Assembly: GCF_026210795.1 (NCBI RefSeq)
Contig: NC_089444.1
Span: forward strand, 2,718,501-2,782,500
Source of the DNA: Rhizophagus irregularis
Taxonomy: Eukaryota > Glomeromycota > Glomeromycetes > Glomerales > Glomeraceae
DNA: 64,000 bases
Reading direction: 5' to 3'
Positions 44,031 through 56,720 of the stretch are shown here, piece by piece. Each line of letters begins with the position of its first letter. Position 1 is the stretch's first letter. Below the pieces are notes generated by a model. That model did not search any database. It was not told the DNA's origin and saw only the letters and a program-made list of their open reading frames with translations. The translations under genes and the position numbers were made by a program.

Positions 44031-45425
44031 ATGGCATTTTTTTTTCACAGATTAATATGAATAAATATGCAAAAATAGCATTTTTTTCATAAAACTGAAT
44101 GCCATTTTGGCATTTTTTTTTCTTGAAAAAATGTTTTTTTTTTTCATATGAAAATGCTGAAACGGTATTTTTTTCATAAATTAATATGAAAATGCCATTT
44201 CAGTATTTTTTTTCTTAGGTTAATATGAAAAAAATGTCGTTTCGGCAGTTTTTTCATAAATTGATATGAAAATGCCGAAACAGTATATTTTCATAAGTCA
44301 ATATGAAAAAAACGTCGAAACGGCATATTTTCATAAATTGATACGAAAATGTTATTTCGGCATTTTTTTTCTTAGGTTAATATGAAAAAAAATGTCATTT
44401 CGGCAGTTTTTTCATAAATTGATATGAAAATGCCGAAACAGTATTTTTTTTCATAAGTCATATGAAAAAAATGCTGAAACGGCATTTTTTTTATATATTG
44501 ATATGAAAATGCCGAAATGGCATTTTTTTTTCATAAGTTGATATTTAAAAAAAATGCTGAAACGGCATTTTTTCATAAAATAATATGAAAACGCCATTCG
44601 GCATTTTTTTCTTAAGTTAATATGAAAAATGTCGTTTCGGCGTTTTTTTTTATAAATTGATATGAAAAATGCCGAAATGGCATTTTTTTCATAAGTTAAT
44701 ATTAAAAAAAATGCTGAAACGGCATTTTTTTCATAAAATGATGTGAAAATGCCATTTCGGCATTTTTTTCTTAGGTTAATATGAAAAAATGTCGTTTCGG
44801 CGTTTTTTTTTATAAATTGATATGAAAAATGCCGAAATGGCATTTTTTTTCATAAGTTGATATTTAAAAAAAATGCTGAAACGGCATTTTTTCATAAAAT
44901 AATATGAAAACGCCATTTCGGCATTTTTTTCTTAAGTTAATATGAAAAAATGTCGTTTCGGCGTTTTTTTTTTATAAATTGATATGAAAAATGCCGAAAT
45001 GGCATTTTTTTCATAAGTTAATATCATATTAAAAAAAATGCTGAAATGGCATTTTTTTCATAAAATGATATGAAAATGCCATTTCGGCATTTTTTTCTTA
45101 AGTTAATATGAAAAAATGTCGTTTCGGCATTTTTTTTATAGATTGATATGAAAAAATGCAGAAATGGCATTTTTTTTCATAAGTTGATATTAAAAAAAAT
45201 GCTGAAACGGCATTTTTTTTTATAAAATGATATGAAAATGCCATTTCGGCATTTTTTTCTTAAGTTAATATGAAAAAATGTCGTTTCGGCGTTTTTTTTA
45301 TAGATTGATATGAAAAATGCCGAAATGGCATTTTTTTTTCATAAGTTAATATTAAAAAAAACGCTGAAATGGCATTTTTCATAAAATGATATGAAAATGC
45401 CATTTTGGCATTTTTTTTCTTAGGT
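44031..45425. repeat. Higher-order hairpin array, about 160-170 bp period
   Basis: Every 40 bp or so a GCCGAAAYGGCATTTTTT-type hairpin recurs, and four of these form a unit that repeats about every 159-168 bp (TTAATATGAAAAA-TGTCGTTTCGG at about 44620, 44779, 44940, 45108, 45270). Frames are repeat-derived. Confidence 0.9.
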
Positions 45426-47142
45426 TAATACTAGCCGTAACCCGTCGCGCTGCGCCAGAATATATATTAATTGCATATTATAGTGTATGTATTGAAAAGA
45501 AAATTCTGATTTATGTTTAGAATTTTGTTACTTATATAACACTAAATTTTGTTTGTAATTAGAAATTTGAAGAATTGAAATTCAAAATAAAATAAATAAT
45601 AAAATTAAATAAAATAAAAATTTAAAAAGGTGTAAAAAAAGCCTGAAAAAGAGTTCTGAAAGGTAGTCAGTACCCTCAGAAAAAATTTTTTTACATAGAA
45701 AAATTCTTTGCACATTAAAAAGGTTTTTTGCATGTTAAGAAAAGGTGTAGATTTGATTTAATATTAGACTAAGAATTTAATTTTAAGAACACATTGTATA
45801 ATACTGAGCATATAGTAATTTATATTTACAATATGATTATTATATTATTATATTTATTAGTATAATACAACTATTTATATTTGAATGATATAAATTATAT
45901 TTACAATATTTACAATACAATAATGTGAAGTGTATTTACAATATGATTAAATTAGAATGATTTAGTATTACAATAACTTGAGACAAATATTATGATATTA
46001 AACAAATGTTGCAGTATTATAGAATTTATGGTTTATACGTTTACAGACTCATCACAAAATTAATTCTGAATAATTAATTGTTACAAAAAAAAATAAATAA
46101 ATTTCTCATCACCAAGAATACCATCATACGAATGTATTACAGAGATTATACCATCGTTTAAAATAAAAATTTATATCAAAAAAAAAAATTCCATTATCAA
46201 ATCTATTGTTACAAAAAAAAAATTCTTATCACCAAAGCCTATTGTTATTACTAAAAAATCGATAGAACTATTACTTAAGTATTAGAATGACGCCAGTTAG
46301 TACCAGGAAGCAAAAAAAAAGTAAATTTTTTTTATAACCGGAACTAACTATTACCAATTAATATTAGTAAATGTCAGTTACCGAACATAAAGAAAGGGCA
46401 AAGTCCTCTATTGTTGGAAAAAAAAATTTAAAAAAATAAAAAAAAATTTCTAATGAAAAAAAAAATTACTGAATGATCTATCGTTAAAAAAATAAAATAA
46501 AATATGTAAAAAAAAATAATAAATAAATGAAAGAAAGGCTATTGTTATCAGGGAGATACAATATGATCGAAAAAAAATTATCCTCAAAAAAAAAATTTAC
46601 CGAAGCTGTAAAAAAAAACGTCCCTCCAGTCTATTGTTATCGGGAATAAAAAAAATTTGAAAAAATGCTTTTAAAATATTACTAAGAAAAAATCGGGAAA
46701 AAGATCTATAAAAATTACTAAAACTAAAAAGAAAAAGAATATCAGAAAATTACTAAAAGAAATTATTATCGATAAAGAAAAAACATTACTAAAATTAAAA
46801 TAGAAAAAAAAATCAGTAATAAGAAAAATCATACTAAAGAATTTTTCTAACTATCATTGGGGTGATGATCACCGGTGACTGAAATTATGATGATCGACCA
46901 GCATTAAAAAAAATATAGTGCCGGTAAAAATTGATAATTCTGGCCAACGGTGATGATCACCCTTGGTGATTTGAAGTAAAAATCATACTAAAAATACTAA
47001 AAAAAATAAAATTCTTAGAATTTAAAAGTATTTTTTAATATATTAATTAAAATAAATAAAGGAATAAACTAAAATCGAACTATTTAGAAAAAAAGAATAA
47101 ATATTACTAGTAACCGAATATTTCAGGTCAACCTGACTGCTG
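45426..47142. other. AT-rich insertion in the hairpin array
   Basis: The hairpin array stops at CTAGCCGTAACCCGTCGCGC and resumes near 47143. On the minus strand the left edge ends in a GC-rich GGCGCAGCGC palindrome and CTAG then T, reminiscent of a Helitron 3' end, but I cannot confirm the other end. 46850-46975 contains inverted GGTGATGATCACC. No gene is visible. Confidence 0.45.
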
Positions 47143-47860
47143 GTCAATGCATTTTTTTCAATAATTGATAAAAAAAATGCCATTTCGGCATTTTTTTCTT
47201 AGGTTAATATGAAAAAAATATCATTTCAGCAGTTTTTTTCATAAATTGATATAAAATGCTGAAACAGCATTTTTCCCTTATTATAAATTTCACAGCTCCC
47301 CATGAATGATGGACTCTTGTTTTTTCTTAATAATTAATATAAAAAAAAACGTTTCAGCGTTTTTTTTTTTAAATTTTATACGAAAAAACGCCGAAACGTT
47401 TTTTCTTAATAATAATGCAAAAAAAAAACGTTTCGGCGTTTTTTTTTTAATAATTTTATATGAAAAAACGCCGAAACGTTTTTTCTTAATAATAATGCAA
47501 AAAAAAAACGTTTCGGCGTTTTTTTTTAATAATTTTATATGAAAAAACGCCGAAACGTTTTTTCTATAATATAATTAATACAAAAAAAAACGTTTCGGCG
47601 TTTTTTTTTCTAATAATTTTATATAAAAAAACGCCGAAACGTTTTTTCTATAATAATTAATACAAAAAAAACGTTTCGGCGTTTTTTTTCTAATAATTTT
47701 ATATGAAAAAACGCCGAAACGTTTTTTCTTAATAGTAATGCAAAAAAAAAACGTTTTCAGCGTCTTTTTTCTAATAATTTTATATGAAAAAACGCCGAAA
47801 CGTTTTTTCTTAATAGTAATGCAAAAAAAAAACGTTTTCAGCGTTTTTTTTTTTACATAT
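47143..47860. repeat. About 80-bp hairpin array
   Basis: AAAAAACGCCGAAACGTTTT recurs about every 80 bp (near 47385, 47467, 47543, 47629, 47710, 47791), alternating with its inverted partner AACGTTTCGGCGTTTT. The array is part of the composite hAT-like element. Confidence 0.9.
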
Positions 47861-48003
47861 TTGACCCATCTGACCAGAAATATTATGTCGGGTCAAACTG
47901 TGACCCGACCCGAGGTCGGGTCATGAATTTGATGACCCGACCCGAAATTTTCGCCGACGGGTCACCCGAATTGACCCGACCCGTTCGGAACACTAACTAT
48001 TAT

Positions 48004-48364
48004 ATGGAATTCATTTTTATTGTATACCTATTAATAATAATACATCAATATGAAGAACTTTGTATAAAAATATATTATCATCATTATGATTTAATCAGAA
48101 AAAGTACCACTAATGAATATTAGTAGATTTGGTCATGTATCAAATTTTGGCTTGCATTACACTAAACAAAATCCAGTACAAGCTACAAAATCTACATTTA
48201 GTAAGAAATTGCAGTTTATTAATTGGTCAGAAAATTTTTTAAAGTTATATATTGTTAACCAGCATAAAGGGAACAGAACAGGTATATATTATATCATAAA
48301 AATTGACTTATCATGGTTTTTTATTAATTGCGAAATGGGAACTAAAACTGTCATTGTAAATATA
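48004..48364. other. AT-rich spacer after the composite element
   Basis: A 97-aa frame at 48113-48406 lacks any recognisable domain. I see no supported gene. Confidence 0.4.
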
Positions 48365-48675
48365 TTAATTACTATATATAGCTATATCTATTGCTATAGA
48401 CGTTGATTTGCTTAAAAAAAAAAAAGCTATTAGCTATTGCTATAGCTATTGCTGGGAACTAAATTGCCATGGTAAATATATCAATTACTATATATAGCTA
48501 TAGCTATAGATATTGATTTGCGAAAAAAAAAAAAGCTATTAGCTATTGCTATAGCTATTGCTGGGAACTAAATTGCCATGGTAAATATATCAATTACTAT
48601 ATATAGCTATAGCTATAGATATTGATTTGCGAAAAAAAAAAAGCTATTAGCTATTGCTATAGCTATTGCTATAAA
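48365..48675. repeat. GCTATT microsatellite with 120-bp tandem unit
   Basis: GCTATTGCTGGGAACTAAAT followed by AATTACTATATATAGCTATA recurs about every 120 bp, embedded in GCTATT/TAGCTA units. It is homologous to 2441-2550. Confidence 0.8.
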
Positions 48676-48920
48676 CGTACAGTACAAAATATTCATTTTT
48701 GTGCCACTTTCACTACATATAAACTTGCGGCATCAAACAATAAGTTTTTATATTTGTATTTGATTTTGTTGATCTTTATTGATCAAAATAAATAAAGTTT
48801 CAAATATATTTCTTTTTTTTTTATTAATTAAAATTAAAAACGTGTAGATGATCATGTAGATCTTGTGATCGATCAATTAAAAAAGTGTTAGACGAAAATT
48901 TTTTTTAAATTTTTTAAACA
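48604..48920. repeat. Segmental duplication, upstream block, copy 2
   Basis: This matches 2489-2790. It joins the main block directly at TATGAACTTACC, without the 530-bp segment present in copy 1. Confidence 0.85.
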
Positions 48921-49299
48921 TCATGATATGAACTTACCGATCAAAATTCCTTTAGCACTAATAATATTAGCCATAATAATATAGAGACGCTATACTAACA
49001 CGGAATAAATCATCCGCAGACGTACCGCATTGCACAATTCAAAATCATTTATCTTTATGATAGATACCCTTCCGGTATCTTTTATAAATTTAATATGAAT
49101 AACTTTTTTTAAAAATTAATTGAATGAAAGATACTCACTATATTAATAAAGAGAATGAAGTTGTAAATCGCATCTTGTAAAAATATTTAAATAACAACAC
49201 TTTTCTTCGTAAAAATATACACTAAAAACACTAGATCATTTTACAAATTTTACAAGAACAGCCTAAAACACACTTATTTTTGCATTCTCTTTTCTCTTC

Positions 49300-49992
49300 A
49301 TGATGAGAACATTATTTGCTCGATTTTTTAAAATATGCACTTTCTTTTTAGTTGTTATCATAACAACAACTGCAGGAGTATCTATTTCAACTATTTCCAA
49401 GAGAGAAACGGTTGCTAGATGTCCAGACCGCAACTTTCCTGTGTTTGTAGGTTCCTTTTGCAAAACAGAGACCTCAATGACTGTTCAATGTAAAAATGGT
49501 AATAATGTAATGGCTAGTCACCAACAACAATGTAATCCAAGCGAAAAATGTATTGATTTTGTTCTTAACGATGAAGTACCATTTGCAATGTGTGTCCCAC
49601 GAAGCAAACTTTTGAGTTGGACTAATGGCAATCATAATGATAAAGTTTGTTCGGGCACTATTAGATTTGATTCAGGTGCTACCAGTGAAACTATAACAAT
49701 CGGATTTAATACATATGATACAAATGGAAACCCAATACAAGTATTTGATGTGGTTGGAAGAGTTAATAACCAACAAATTGGTGAAGTAGAGAATCAACAC
49801 AATTACAGCCAAATAATTAATAATTATAAATTGCATGATATTGTATCTTTCTGCTTCATGCCAGGCATTTCAGACCCGAATGATCCAGCTTTTGCTAACG
49901 AAGTAATTGCTTATGCTTATATTGTACGTCTAAGTTCGATCGGAAAAGTTGCACAATTTACAGATATTGAACCAGTTATTTCACTAAATTAA
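49300..49992 (+). CDS. Secreted Cys-rich protein, paralog B (candidate effector)
   Basis: The 230-aa product has the same plan as the gene at 3729: an MMRT start, a hydrophobic signal core, KR at 34-35 and all eight mature cysteines. The residues between cysteines differ at many positions (for example PDRNFPVFVGSFCKTETS), and the C-terminus is a few residues shorter. Differences fall mainly in exposed-looking loops, whereas the block from NTYDTNG to VVGRVNN is unchanged apart from Asn to Gln at its end. The upstream 300 bp and the downstream UTR are nearly identical to the other copy, so both are probably expressed from similar promoters. The function is unknown. Confidence 0.85.
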   Translation: MMRTLFARFFKICTFFLVVIITTTAGVSISTISKRETVARCPDRNFPVFVGSFCKTETSMTVQCKNGNNVMASHQQQCNPSEKCIDFVLNDEVPFAMCVPRSKLLSWTNGNHNDKVCSGTIRFDSGATSETITIGFNTYDTNGNPIQVFDVVGRVNNQQIGEVENQHNYSQIINNYKLHDIVSFCFMPGISDPNDPAFANEVIAYAYIVRLSSIGKVAQFTDIEPVISLN

Positions 49993-50142
49993 AATCAAGT
50001 CTTCTCAAACATCATAATATACTTTTTACATTAAAACTTGGCGGTCTAGTCTATGTTAGAGCCATAACCACTTTTTATTTTCTATTTTCCCTTTTTCTTT
50101 TTTCAAATTTTTTGTTTTTTTTACGCTTTCAAATCGCTTATA

Positions 50143-50394
50143 TCATTGCGGCGGATTATTTGCCGGCAATGATTTATTCCATAAATAAAGTTTTATTTTA
50201 TTGAATGAACATAAGAAACGAGTCATGTGTAATGATGCGGTCCTAAAGAGATCATGCAATGCCTGTGCGACGCTCTCACTAGATTCGAAAAAAGATAAAT
50301 AATTTACTTTCGAGTTTATGATTGAACCTTCTCCTCCGTAGCAATGATAATCAGTCCAGAATATTTTTTTGCTTAGCCACGAATTGTGCGACAA
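50143..50394 (-). other. Antisense ORF, second copy
   Basis: This is the counterpart of 4621-4818, open for 83 codons here because the frame is not closed at the same place. It shares DYHCYGGE and ALHDLFRTASLHMTRF. Status is uncertain, as for the first copy. Confidence 0.3.
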
Positions 50395-51403
50395 AAATTT
50401 GTTCTGTCAATTTTTCCTAAACGTGATGCAAATATAATTATTAGTTCATTAATATCAATAATTAATAATTATCAATAATATGAATTGTTTTTAATTTAAC
50501 AATTTTCTCCATTTTTTCATATAAAAATTAAATATATACTAACCATCACGAGCGATCACAAAAATATATCCTCATTTCTTTTCTTTAAAACAATCAAGGG
50601 AAAATTTTAGTACCTAACTTCTCTTTTTGAAATACACGCCATTAAAAAATTAACAACAAATCAATTTATTAATGAATAATAAATAGCTTAATACATAATT
50701 ATATTATCGCTCTTTTTAATCTTTTTTTTTTCATTTTAATCTTTTCTCTTCCTCAGTTAATTTTATATATTTTTCATTGTTAGGTAAATTGTTCTATCCT
50801 ACTACGACGATGACAGAAAATTATTCATCATACCGCTTAGAAAGCCTTTTTTAATTACTGTATTCTAAATCTCTACGCGGTACGTGAAGACCTATTACTA
50901 TTTATTTTCATCTTTTCGGGAAACTCATATGAAAGTACCCTCATATATATGTAATAAGGAATGAGAAAGCAATGAGATATTGAAAATGATATCGTAAAAG
51001 TTATAATTTCGAAATAATACCTGATCTCAAATAATTGCGTGAATTGCTTTTGGTGAGATTTCCATTAATCTCTGGTTCAAATTCTTTTAAGTATCTTCTA
51101 TAAAATTAATAAAGTTGAATAATAATAAATCTTTTCAGATTAGCGGAATTCAAGGATATTTACTTGTATAGTTTGCATTGCCCAAATCACATACCTTTCT
51201 TTATCTTAATTAATTGATGCTTATTGATATTATCAAATAATACCTTTGAAATCATTTACATCAAACTCGTATTTTGTTTTACAAAAGTAAAAATAAAAAA
51301 TAATTAAATATATTATATATTGTAATAAATTTGAAAAAAAAATAACATACGTTTAATTCAATTTACTTTCGTTCACGCTATGCTCAGTCCCAATTGTCAG
51401 GCT

Positions 51404-51726
51404 TTAAAAAACATTTACCTATTTTTTTTACCTATTTTTATTTCCTCATTGTATTATTAAATAAATTTCCCAACATAAATTCATTCGTTTCAAAATTCTT
51501 TGTTAAATCATATTCATATTGATAGTGTGATTTTATTAAATAATTAAAAATCCAAATAATAATTTAATATTATTAATAAACGTAAGTTTCTTTTTCCAGA
51601 GTATTCAAAGCGAAAAATTGAAAACTTCTTTTATGGCTACTATATGGGTGCAGTAAATTACGAGAAAAAAATAAAATCACCAATTTTTATTAATACAGAG
51701 AAATTTATATGGAATCTGAACCATGA
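51404..51726. other. AT-rich spacer
   Basis: No gene or repeat is recognised between the two duplicated segments. Confidence 0.5.
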
Positions 51727-52640
51727 CTATTCCCTTTTTCTCGACTTCTTCCTCTTCATCCTGTTATTCATAGAAAAATCATTGATCCGCTTTCTAGTTT
51801 TTTGAGTTTTGGCTGGTAATTTGAAAAAAAATAAATCTATTGATCCCTATCCCTAGTCGACACTTATCTTCTCTAGTTACCAATACCGCTTCCACCTATA
51901 ACTATAACACTAGCACGATATTAAAATAAACTATTTGTTAAATGATAAAATAGGAAATATTCTATTTTACATGACGCGTGATCTGAAATGTCGCGTATAT
52001 TAAACTTAATAAAAAATTCTCTACTTCCATATAATCGAAATAATTAATCCCTCTACGTTTTTCGTACTTTGACTGGTACTATAATTACATAAGATTAATA
52101 AATTTTATAATCTAAAATATAGACCTTGAGGTAAGAATTGTGATACTATAAATACTATTAAGCGTCATATACTTCTTTTATTGTCTAATTTATAATTTAA
52201 CAAGATATTAATAAACAACACTGAATATTTAATAATTATCATTTTCATAAAGATCACGATTAAATACTTACCTTTTTTTAATTTAGTTAGAAACAGAAAT
52301 TTCCTTATAAAACAGATATATCTAAAATATACAGGAAATTCCGTCATAATCTGGCGGTAAAACCTCGTTCTCAAATATAGAATTGATGTTTGAGGATGAG
52401 GTTTATCGCAAGAAATGTAGAACGGGATTTCTTTTATATTTTAGATAATTCTATTTAAATTATTAAGTAATTCTGGTGGACTATTAGTAATAGTATTTTC
52501 GGTTTAACTTGTTTTTTTATATGAACGAATTTGAAAGAGGAATATTAGTAATATATTCGCGGCGTGCGTATAAATTATTTATAAAAAAGAAGCAAACCAG
52601 TAGCATACCTTTTGAATAATAAGAGGAATAAACCATAAAT
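51727..52640. repeat. Second duplicated segment, copy 2
   Basis: This is homologous to 29955-30417 plus 30764-30830, with about 400 bp (51938-52331) present only here and without the hAT-like MITE found in the other copy. Confidence 0.85.
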
Positions 52641-54713
52641 ATATAAAATTTATTCTCTTTTTTTTATGTTAAAATATTGACTGCATAATCAGCTCTTGTA
52701 ATAATAAATGTTATCTTTAAGAAATATAAATTTGTTTAACAATAAATAACCAATGAATTCTTGGATAAAAGAAAAGGATTTAGCTAATTTTTAAAGTTAA
52801 TTGACTGATTTAATAATAATTTTTGCTCACGTGTCCAGCAGGTTATAGTATTAATAAATAAACATTAAAATAATTTTGTTAAAAAGGTTTTAGGGTAGTT
52901 TATTTATAGGTAAAAATTTGGATACCTACTAGGAATTTGAAAATGAAGTTACATTAATTTACCAAGTATTGGTAACTTAGAATGATAAAAATAAATAAAA
53001 TAAATTTTGATATAAAAAGAATAATAATAATTACAATAAATTGCAATTATTTCAAGATTAGGGAATAATCGTATTTAAGACTTTATTATTACATGTCTTT
53101 CCCTTTAGATTAATGGATAATTTATAAATTCCGGTACAATTAACTTGATTAGAATAAATCAAATAAAAATATTTTACTGTTGAATGATCAAGAAATATGA
53201 CTAATTTTACTTTAAAAATCGGGATGTCCTGATAAAATTAACATTATGAGTAGTATGCATGTGCAATATAATTGATAGAGAAAATTTCTTGGAATGATAA
53301 ATCTTGTGAGCGAGAGATTCTATGAGTATTCTATGTATTTTCCTGATTTTAGAATCTAAATAGTTACCTTTTTAAAACAAGTGAAAAGAAATTGTGTCAG
53401 CGGTGAAACATACTTCAATTTTTTTCATTTTTTTTTTTGCCTTTAAGGTTTTTTTTCTCCCATATTTTTCTCGAAATTATTGGTTTTAAACCTATAAGAC
53501 CTTATAAAAATCTGTTACTTTAATAAAATAAATCTTGGCTGACAAATTTTTATCATACATATCATGATTTTTAGAATTTATATTTTTTTATTTTATCCAC
53601 TTATATTTTTATCCCATATTTATCTTATATCTATATAACTAAAAAATTTGGCGATGCTTTAATAATTTAGGTTGTGTAACATGAAACGCTTGGTGTTTCT
53701 GATCCGATCTATTCCAGGTAGTAATAAGAAAACTGAACATTTTTTCGTTAGCAAAAAAAATTAAAAGTCCATTAACTGGAATTAGATTAGCCACGGTTAC
53801 CTTTTTTATTTTTTTTTTTACCGGTTCTTATTAGAATGAAATTAAATTTTATTTATTTATTTTTTTTTTAATGCCGAAAATTTTATTTTCATTTCGACCT
53901 TTCTTTTCAAATTAAATTTTTTAATCAGTTTTTTATTTTCAGTTTATACCAAAAAATTTTTTTATTTTCGGTTTTTTCGGTTCAAACCGAAAAATGAGTT
54001 TGAGATTTTTTTTTATTTTTGGTTTTTATTTCAATACCGAAATAATAATTTTTTTTGATCGTTCTTTTTTTATTTTTCAAAAATTTATTTTCAAAACTAA
54101 AAAAAAAATTCTTTAATTAGTTTTTTTTATACAACGCTAAAAATTTAGTTCAGACATTAAATAAATACTATTATTTCCATTCTTTTTATATTTAAACTCT
54201 TAAATGAGATTTTTATTTTTTTTTAATTCAGCTCAAAATCTTTTTACATAGTTTGATCACATGACTGAATTTTTTTGAAGTGAATAAATGGCGAAATAAT
54301 TAACAAATAAATATGACAAAAATGTTTAACAAAATATTAATATGATAAGATAAAATTTCGATTTCACGAAAAAGAAAGACGATATAACACAAAGCAGTGA
54401 TCGAAAAATTTTAGAAATTAAAAAAAAAAACAAGAAAAAAAAATAAGTGAATGATATTCAAAATGTTATTAAAGAAATGACTCGCTCACAAAAAAGAGGA
54501 AGAGATTCAAAAAAGAAAGAAAAATGTACATGTTTAAAATAATTTAACTGTTTATTTTTTATAGTTATGTGTAATTAAAATAGCAACGCTACTTTTATGT
54601 TAATATATTCTTTTTAAATTAGATAATAATCAACAAGAGGTCATTTTCATGGGGGAGCTTGGCATACTTTTGAAAGATCTTTTAAGTGGAAGTTATTGTA
54701 AAAAAAAAATGAC
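52641..54713. other. AT-rich non-coding stretch
   Basis: There is no supported gene. 53790-54250 is rich in TTTTATTTTCGGTTTT-like units with CCGAAAA motifs. Confidence 0.5.
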
Positions 54714-55235
54714 CAGTGATGGGAGACGAAAAGGAGTGATAGAAAGATGAAGAGGAGTAATGGGAGACGAAAAGGAGTGATTGAAAGATGAAGAGGAGTG
54801 ATGGGAGACGAAAAGGAACGATGGGAGACGAAAAGAGTGATGGAAAGATGAAGAGGAGTGATGGGAGACGAAAAAGAATGATGGGAGACGAAAAGAGTGA
54901 TGGAAAGATGAAGAGGAGTGATGGGAGACGAAAAAGAGTGATGGAATGATGAAGAGGAATGATGGGAGGCAAAAAGAAGTGTTGGGAGACGAAAAGGAGT
55001 GATGGGAGACGAAAAAGAGTGATGGAAAGATGAAGAGGAATGATAGGAGGCAAAAAGAAGTGTTGGGAGACGAAAAGGAGTGATGGGAGACAAAAAGAAG
55101 TGATAGGAGACGAAAAAGAGTGATGGGAGACGAAAGGAGTGATGGGAGACGAAAAGGAGTAATGGGAAGATGAAGAGGAGTGATGATGGGAGACGAAAGG
55201 GAGTAATGGAAAGTTGAAGAAAGACGAAAGGAGTG
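54714..55235. repeat. Minisatellite of 19-21 bp units
   Basis: About 25 units alternate two forms, GATGGGAGACGAAAAGGAGT and GATGGAAAGATGAAGAGGAG. Ser/His/Leu-rich minus-strand frames are read from this repeat. Confidence 0.93.
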
Positions 55236-55239
55236 ATGG

Positions 55240-55445
55240 ACCTAATAAAAAACGTTTTTGCGACGTTTTTTGTTAAAATAATTAAAAACGTTTGTGAAAA
55301 CCATTTTTTTTATAAAATTATTATTAAAGAAACAGTTTCGCAATGTTTTCTATTAAAACAATTAAAAAATGTTGCTTTATTAATAAAAAATGTTTTCGCA
55401 ACATTTTTTTTGTTAAAATAATTAAAAAATGTTTCAAAATATTTT
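55240..55445. repeat. AACGTTTTTGCGACGTT hairpins
   Basis: Repeated ATTAAAAAACGTTT and GCAACATTTTTTTTGTTAAAA hairpins are related to the centre of the hAT-like MITEs at 28280 and 32505; probably a decayed relative. Confidence 0.65.
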
Positions 55446-56720
55446 TTTATTAATCACTTATTACATGTTAACACAACATTCTTTAAAAAATAAAAAATTT
55501 TTTTTTTTGTGTTATAATGAATTGTGAATTTGCGATTGAAGTGTTTTTTTTTAAATTTAGTGAATAAAAATGATCAACAAAATTAAATTCTACCAAAAAA
55601 CCTACAATTTGATGGTTAAACTTAATATGACATAAAAGTGCCACAGGAAGCTCTAAATCACAAAATTGTGGTTTAAAAAGCTTCTTAATTTTTTTTTAAA
55701 GGGTTTCAGCTTAGTAAACTTATTAGGTTTCGTTCATAGACCAAAAATAAGATGCCAAAAACCTTCAGGAGAGAAATAAAAATGTCATACTAACATTTTT
55801 TATTGGAGTTTCAGACTTTATTCAAAAACCTATCTATTTACAAAATAGAAATAAAGAAGTGTTAATACAACTTAGTTTTTGAACTTCCAAGTGCTTTGAA
55901 ATCAGAACCAGCTATCTATAAATAAGAAAAATGAACTGTCAGTTAAAAACAACCAATCCTACGTCAAAGAGCTTAACCCTAACCCTAAAAAAGTCGCCTA
56001 AACACATTAGTAATCATTTCATTAATAGAATTAATTCTCATTCAAAGGCACTAGCCTTTCTGCCTGGACCTAATTCAAGGAAATTTTCAATCGAATCAGG
56101 CTAAAAAAAAGGTTAAACTTGGAGGAGAAGTGGCTACATGTAGTAATGGAAATCCGTGCACTTGGTGGATGGGAAAATTAGAAAATTAACAAAGTTACAG
56201 TTCAGGGGTTTTATGAAAAGAATATTAAGAAAAAGGATGGTCTCATTAGTACATTAAATGATATTGGTTTATGGTTATATAGTAAACTTAATAATAGCTT
56301 GGATACTAATGTAAAGTAGTGTTCATTTTTACTATGTAAAATGGTGGGCATGATTTTTCACGCTTTATTCCTCCTTTGAACATTATCTATCCCAATTTAT
56401 TTTTAACTTAGTCAAGCTTCTGACTTTTTTTATTACTTTAAATAACAATATAATAATAAGATTCCACTTCAGATTTGTGTATTTGTGCTTTTATTTTACA
56501 AAATACATTATATAATACTTTTTTATAAGCATTAAAAGAATTGACTTTCATATATATAAAGAATATTTGATCTCATTTTCTCCACTTTTGGGTTCTATAA
56601 TTTCATCTGTTATTTACGTGATTTGTGGTATTGAAAGCTCTCTTGAAATTTCTGAAGGTTCTCAGAATGCTGATTAGGATTTACATTATTTTTGCTTGAA
56701 ACTGGACTATGATTCTTACT
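55446..56720. other. Intergenic, 3' flank of P-loop gene
   Basis: No coding frame is supported. It has two CCCTAA telomere-like units at about 55976-55989 only. Confidence 0.5.

Larger units (their letters stand above)
35066..47995. mobile_element. Putative 12.9-kb composite hAT-like hairpin element
   Basis: The left end AGTGTTCTGAACGGGTCAG and the right end ...CCCGTTCGGAACACTA belong to the same family as the 33217 element, with ACTATTAT directly outside both (35058-35065 and 47996-48003). Subterminal GGGTCA/TGACCC arrays lie just inside (37645-37680 after a nested element; 47861-47990). Between them are hairpin arrays typical of this family and several other insertions. No transposase is visible. 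The one-element reading rests on the matched ends and 8-bp repeat. Confidence 0.6.
48923..51403. repeat. Segmental duplication, main block, copy 2
   Basis: This aligns with 3319-5813 throughout, including the secreted gene and 1.4 kb downstream. Confidence 0.9.

Noticed and set aside
44031-47860. CRISPR-like array
   Set aside because: The repeats are direct-plus-inverted hairpins without unique spacers, in a eukaryotic setting with no cas genes.
54647-55093. 148-aa and 123-aa Ser/His-rich frames
   Set aside because: They are translations of the minisatellite in two frames, with no other coding signal.
55970-55992. Telomere-like CCCTAA repeats
   Set aside because: Only two units are present, within ordinary AT-rich intergenic DNA.
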